The translations under genes and the position numbers were made by a program. The notes beneath the pieces are model-generated. The model was not told the DNA's origin and ran no database searches. It saw nothing but the letters and a program-made list of their open reading frames with translations. Source: JASEHD01 sp964471945 (GTDB taxonomy: Bacteria; Bacteroidota; Ignavibacteria; UBA10030; SZUA-254). Taken from it: DNA of 16,466 nucleotides. The DNA lies in NCBI GenBank assembly GCA_964471945.1, contig CAYYIJ010000054.1, positions 1 to 16,466 of the forward strand, in the 5' to 3' direction. Below, in pieces: positions 13,734 through 16,466 of this stretch; positions within the stretch are counted from its first letter, which is position 1; each line of letters starts with the position of its first letter.

Positions 13734-15941
13734 TTATTTAAATAAATTTTCGGGAAAATCTTTCTCTAATAAATATTTATAATAGAAGCGGTAAGTTTCA
13801 TTACGGAGATGAGTTGCTTTCTGTCCGCCCCAACCATGCCTTACCCCAGGATATAACATAAACTCAAAATGTTTATTAAGATTTTCGAGTTTGTCGATAA
13901 ATTGGATACTGTTTTGCATATGGACATTGTCATCCATCATACCGTGAACGATGCGAAGCATTCCCTTGTATTTTTCGGCAAATGTCATCGCTGATGAGTT
14001 TTTATATCCTTCAGGATTTTCATCGGGTGTATCCATGTACCGTTCTGTATAATGGGAATCATACAGACGAAAATCAGTTACTGAGAACAGTGCAACACCG
14101 TGAGTGAAATAATCTGCGCCATAGGTTAAAGCTAAGCAAGTAACAAATCCGCCATAACTTCCACCAGTTATGCAAATTTTGTTTGTATCTATAAATGGTT
14201 TTGCTCGCAGCCATTTAACAACTTCGATGTAATCATTCATTTCCCATTTTCCAAGATTTCGATGCATTAGTGCGGCACCTTCTTTCCCGAAATGTCCCGA
14301 ACCTCTGTGATCACATGCAACTTGTATAAGACCTTCCGATGCCAGCCACTGCGAACGCAATCCACCCCAAGAATTATTGACTGTTGCTGAATTGGGTCCA
14401 CCGTAAATGCTGATAAGAACGGGATATTTTTTACCTGAATCAAAATCAACAGGTAAAATCCACGACACTGGTAAATCATAACCATCAGTGGTTGAAACAC
14501 GGAATAATTCTGGTTTAGCGATTTTATAATTATCAAACTCATTAGTTTTACTGTCGCCTAACTCTTTTATAATTTTACCCTTGTTATCGTATACTGCTAT
14601 CTTTGACGGGGTTGTAATGTTTGAATAGGACGTTATGAAATATTTTCCTGTCGGCGATAATTTTACCGAATGTGTGTAATCCCCATATGTCAATCGTGTC
14701 ATATCTTTACCATCAAGTTTTATTTTATATAAATCGTTGCTGGTTGAAGCTTCCTTCTTTGCCGTAAAGTATATCAGATCATTTTCTTCATCAACAAGCA
14801 GTACATCCGATACACTCCATTTTCCTTCGGTAATTCTGTTCTTAAGTATGCCGTCCATTGAATACAAGTAGAGATGATTCCAGCCATCTTTATCGCTTTT
14901 AAGTATGAAACTTTTATTACCTTTTAGGAAATCGATTGATTCGAACCAATCGATCCACGATGTTTGATGTTCCAGGTAAATTTCTTTTTTCTTGCCTGTT
15001 TCAAGATTGAGTGAATAAATAATGAGCGTATCTTGTTGTCGGTTCATCCATTGAACAAAAAGTTGTTTACCATCGGGGGTCCAGACAGGTGTGCCAAAAT
15101 ATTGGTCATACTTTTCGTCGAACTCAGCCCAAGTAATTTTATTACTGCCGACTTGGGTCAAGCCGAGCCGCACTTCAGGGTTAGGATCTCCAGCTTTAGG
15201 ATAACGGGTTTTTTCAAGCGTGCCATGAACTCCTTCTGAATTGGATAGATAAAATATTGGTACTTTTGTTTCGTCGAATCGATAAAAAGCTAACGTTCGG
15301 CTATCGGGAGACCACCAGAAAGCGCGGTAGTTTGATGATCTTCCGAAGATTTCTTCGTAATATAACCACGCAGCCCAGCCATTGTAAATAACTTCCGATC
15401 CATCGTTGGTGTATTGATATTCTTTCTCCGAAATTACATCAATTGTAAATAAATTATTATCTCGTGTGAAAGCAACATGTTTTCCATCGGGTGAAAAGGT
15501 AGGATTTTTTTCTTCTGAAGCAGTTTGCGTGAGTTGTTTGAATTCTTTTTTCTTCGTATCAAGCAAATACAAATCATTCTCTTTTATGTATATGAGTTTA
15601 TCGTAATCCTTTGTGTGAGCTGCGGAGGAATTGAGGTTGATACTCGTATCAGCGATAGTTTTAAATTGGTCTAAATTCAGGTGAAGTTTTTCTTTCAAAG
15701 TCTTCACATTCACTGAATAAAGTTTCGGTTTATCATCACCTTCTTTTTTCTTCATCTCAAGGTAGTTATTGTCATCAGCCCAGCCGGTAATATTTGGCAA
15801 AGGGGCGAGTATTTTTGGCTCAGCCGCCTTAAAGATTTGCTCGAACGATAATCTTTTCTTCTCTTGAGCTGGGAGATAAACCGTAAAGACAATAAGGAAG
15901 AAGGATAGTAGCGTATATGTAGTAAATTTTATTCTGTTCAT
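13734..15941 (-). CDS. Secreted S9B peptidase, dipeptidyl peptidase IV family
   Basis: I start at ATG 15941 (735 residues), because M-N-R-I-K-F followed by a hydrophobic stretch to about residue 25 (L-P-A-Q) forms a signal peptide; an in-frame ATG 17 codons earlier would bury it. The N-terminal beta-propeller (about 45-470) contains N-P-T-F-S-P-D-G-K-H-V-A-F and W-W-S-P-D-S-R-T-L-A-F-Y-R-F repeats. The Glu196-Glu197 pair in Y-Y-E-E-I-F-G-R corresponds to the DPP IV double-Glu motif that holds the substrate amino terminus. The C-terminal alpha/beta hydrolase carries Ser595 (G-G-S-Y-G-G), Asp670 (M-D-D-N-V-H) and His702 (G-V-R-H-G-W). The enzyme should remove N-terminal dipeptides, often after proline, from peptides in the periplasm. 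All catalytic parts are intact. It converges on the STAS gene with a 46-base gap and no obvious terminator. Confidence 0.93.
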   Translation of the reverse strand: MNRIKFTTYTLLSFFLIVFTVYLPAQEKKRLSFEQIFKAAEPKILAPLPNITGWADDNNYLEMKKKEGDDKPKLYSVNVKTLKEKLHLNLDQFKTIADTSINLNSSAAHTKDYDKLIYIKENDLYLLDTKKKEFKQLTQTASEEKNPTFSPDGKHVAFTRDNNLFTIDVISEKEYQYTNDGSEVIYNGWAAWLYYEEIFGRSSNYRAFWWSPDSRTLAFYRFDETKVPIFYLSNSEGVHGTLEKTRYPKAGDPNPEVRLGLTQVGSNKITWAEFDEKYDQYFGTPVWTPDGKQLFVQWMNRQQDTLIIYSLNLETGKKKEIYLEHQTSWIDWFESIDFLKGNKSFILKSDKDGWNHLYLYSMDGILKNRITEGKWSVSDVLLVDEENDLIYFTAKKEASTSNDLYKIKLDGKDMTRLTYGDYTHSVKLSPTGKYFITSYSNITTPSKIAVYDNKGKIIKELGDSKTNEFDNYKIAKPELFRVSTTDGYDLPVSWILPVDFDSGKKYPVLISIYGGPNSATVNNSWGGLRSQWLASEGLIQVACDHRGSGHFGKEGAALMHRNLGKWEMNDYIEVVKWLRAKPFIDTNKICITGGSYGGFVTCLALTYGADYFTHGVALFSVTDFRLYDSHYTERYMDTPDENPEGYKNSSAMTFAEKYKGMLRIVHGMMDDNVHMQNSIQFIDKLENLNKHFEFMLYPGVRHGWGGQKATHLRNETYRFYYKYLLEKDFPENLFK

Positions 15942-16054
15942 ATTAATATGTCCGTAGTTTAAATAAATATGCTGGATAGCTAATATAAGCATTGCTTGTT
16001 ATTTTTCTAAATTATTCATACATTTTACTAAAGACTTCTGAATTATTCTTTTTT

Positions 16055-16133
16055 GTCATGTTGAGTCCACCTAAATGGGCGTTGCCCATTACTCAAATTG
16101 TAATGAACAAATTACCATGTTAATTAGTAGCAT
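16055..16133. repeat. 79-bp direct repeat, copy 1
   Basis: This segment matches 16232-16310 at 67 of 79 positions without gaps. It contains a perfect seven-pair hairpin, AATGGGC-GTT-GCCCATT at 16074-16090, which is broken by substitutions in copy 2. There is no open reading frame of note. With copy 2 and the hairpins below it occupies most of the gene-free right end of the window, after the S9 peptidase start at 15941. Confidence 0.8.
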
Positions 16134-16143
16134 TAGCCCAACA

Positions 16144-16170
16144 GTCACCCTGAGCTTGTCGAAGGGTGAC
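16144..16170 (+). repeat. 27-bp hairpin unit A
   Basis: The stem is GTCACCC/GGGTGAC, with a further T-A closing pair, around a loop that begins TGAG and ends TCGAA. This is the common 'TGAGCTTGTCGAA' intergenic palindrome. It follows direct-repeat copy 1 by ten bases. Confidence 0.8.
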
Positions 16171-16190
16171 AGTCAACAGAGCTTCTTCAT

Positions 16191-16217
16191 GTCAGTCTTC
16201 GATAAACTCAGACTGAC
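16191..16217 (-). repeat. 27-bp hairpin unit B (inverted orientation)
   Basis: Read on the minus strand this has the same layout as unit A, but the three variable stem bases are GTC/GAC instead of CCC/GGG, and the loop has two C/G to T/A transitions. Confidence 0.78.
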
Positions 16218-16231
16218 AGCACAAGCTCTCG

Positions 16232-16310
16232 GTCACCTTGAGTCCACTTAAATGAGCGTTGCAAATTATTCAAATTTTAATGAACAGATTACCATGTTCA
16301 TTAGGAGCTT
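16232..16310. repeat. 79-bp direct repeat, copy 2
   Basis: Second copy of 16055-16133, displaced by 177 bases, with 12 substitutions and no gaps. Its internal hairpin has lost complementarity, which suggests it is the more decayed copy. Confidence 0.8.
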
Positions 16311-16327
16311 GTAAGCCTTAGGCTTAC
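16311..16327. repeat. Small perfect palindrome between CTTG duplications
   Basis: GTAAGCC-TTA-GGCTTAC is a seven-pair hairpin. It sits between two CTTG tetramers (16308-16311 and 16327-16330), with GAG before and TCGAAG after, so it appears to split a degenerate copy of the TGAGCTTGTCGAA unit. Confidence 0.5.
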
Positions 16328-16355
16328 TTGTCGAAGCGTAAAATTGTAGTAAATT

Positions 16356-16382
16356 GTCATGGTTCGACAGGCTCACCATGAC
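16356..16382 (-). repeat. 27-bp hairpin unit C (inverted orientation)
   Basis: Same layout as units A and B when read on the minus strand, with TGG/CCA as the three variable stem bases. The GTCA/TGAC ends and the TGAG...TCGAA loop ends are unchanged. Confidence 0.78.
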
Positions 16383-16412
16383 TTTTATCTTATTTTTCAG
16401 AAGTCTCTATGA

Positions 16413-16443
16413 TTTGCTTTTTTCGTTTTTTTTGGTATATTCG
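16413..16443 (+). promoter_or_regulatory. Candidate Bacteroidota-type promoter at the right edge
   Basis: TTTG at 16413-16416 and TATATTCG at 16436-16443 are separated by 19 bases. The second element matches five of six fixed positions of TAnnTTTG. It would drive a + strand gene that begins beyond the window, which cannot be confirmed here. Confidence 0.35.
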
Positions 16444-16466
16444 TAGCAAGCAGTATTTATTAAGAA

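Noticed and set aside
15942..15992. Longer start for the S9 peptidase at 15992
   Set aside because: The extra 17 residues would bury the signal peptide that begins at the ATG at 15941.
16055..16382. CRISPR array
   Set aside because: The repeats vary in orientation and spacing, are self-complementary throughout, and there are no regular spacers or cas genes.

Overview
The window looks like a piece of an AT-rich genome from the FCB group, most likely Bacteroidota/Chlorobiota and Ignavibacteria-like. Four things point there: the left edge is the C-terminal tail of a type IX secretion (Por) sorting domain; there is a secreted DPP IV-type S9 peptidase and an exported DUF6599 protein; two weak promoter candidates have the TTTG / TAnnTTTG layout; and the intergenic spaces are packed with short palindromes. 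The exact lineage cannot be fixed from this sequence.

Layout from the left: a T9SS cargo tail (3-119); a translationally coupled pair of exported proteins, DUF362 and DUF6599 (233-2235); a repeat-bearing spacer; a D-cysteine desulfhydrase-family PLP enzyme (2393-3367). Tail to tail with it is a four-gene minus-strand operon (7166 down to 3388): an MttB-superfamily methyltransferase with a TTG start, a stand-alone methionine synthase activation-domain protein, a corrinoid protein, and a homocysteine S-methyltransferase. Then come a repeat island, a fragment of an M28 peptidase gene, a second and diverged homocysteine S-methyltransferase (7635-8516), a BirA/LplA-fold ligase on the minus strand (8513-9445), a predicted lipoprotein fusing the Memo (B) and AMMECR1 (A) parts of the AmmeMemoRadiSam system (9547-11040), a decayed polytopic membrane/spermidine-synthase-like gene (11145-12760), MsrB (12902-13273), a STAS anti-sigma factor antagonist (13352-13687), the S9 peptidase (13734-15941, minus), and a right-hand repeat region (16055-16382).

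The main finding is the methyltransferase operon. It holds the parts of a cobalamin methionine synthase as separate proteins: homocysteine module, B12 module, and SAM-dependent reactivation module. The module that would take methyl groups from methyl-tetrahydrofolate is absent, and an MttB-family methyltransferase takes its place. The simplest reading is a corrinoid route that moves a methyl group from a quaternary or tertiary amine straight onto homocysteine to make methionine without folate. This is inference from gene content and has not been shown. A second homocysteine methyltransferase, a cysteine desulfhydrase-type enzyme and MsrB give the neighbourhood a loose sulfur amino acid theme.

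Signs of decay and repeat activity are also clear. The membrane/spermidine-synthase gene has at least three lesions. The M28 gene is reduced to 49 codons. The right end carries three 27-bp hairpins whose stem bases differ between copies but stay complementary, plus two roughly 79-bp direct repeats. I see no tRNA, rRNA, CRISPR array, phage or transposase gene.
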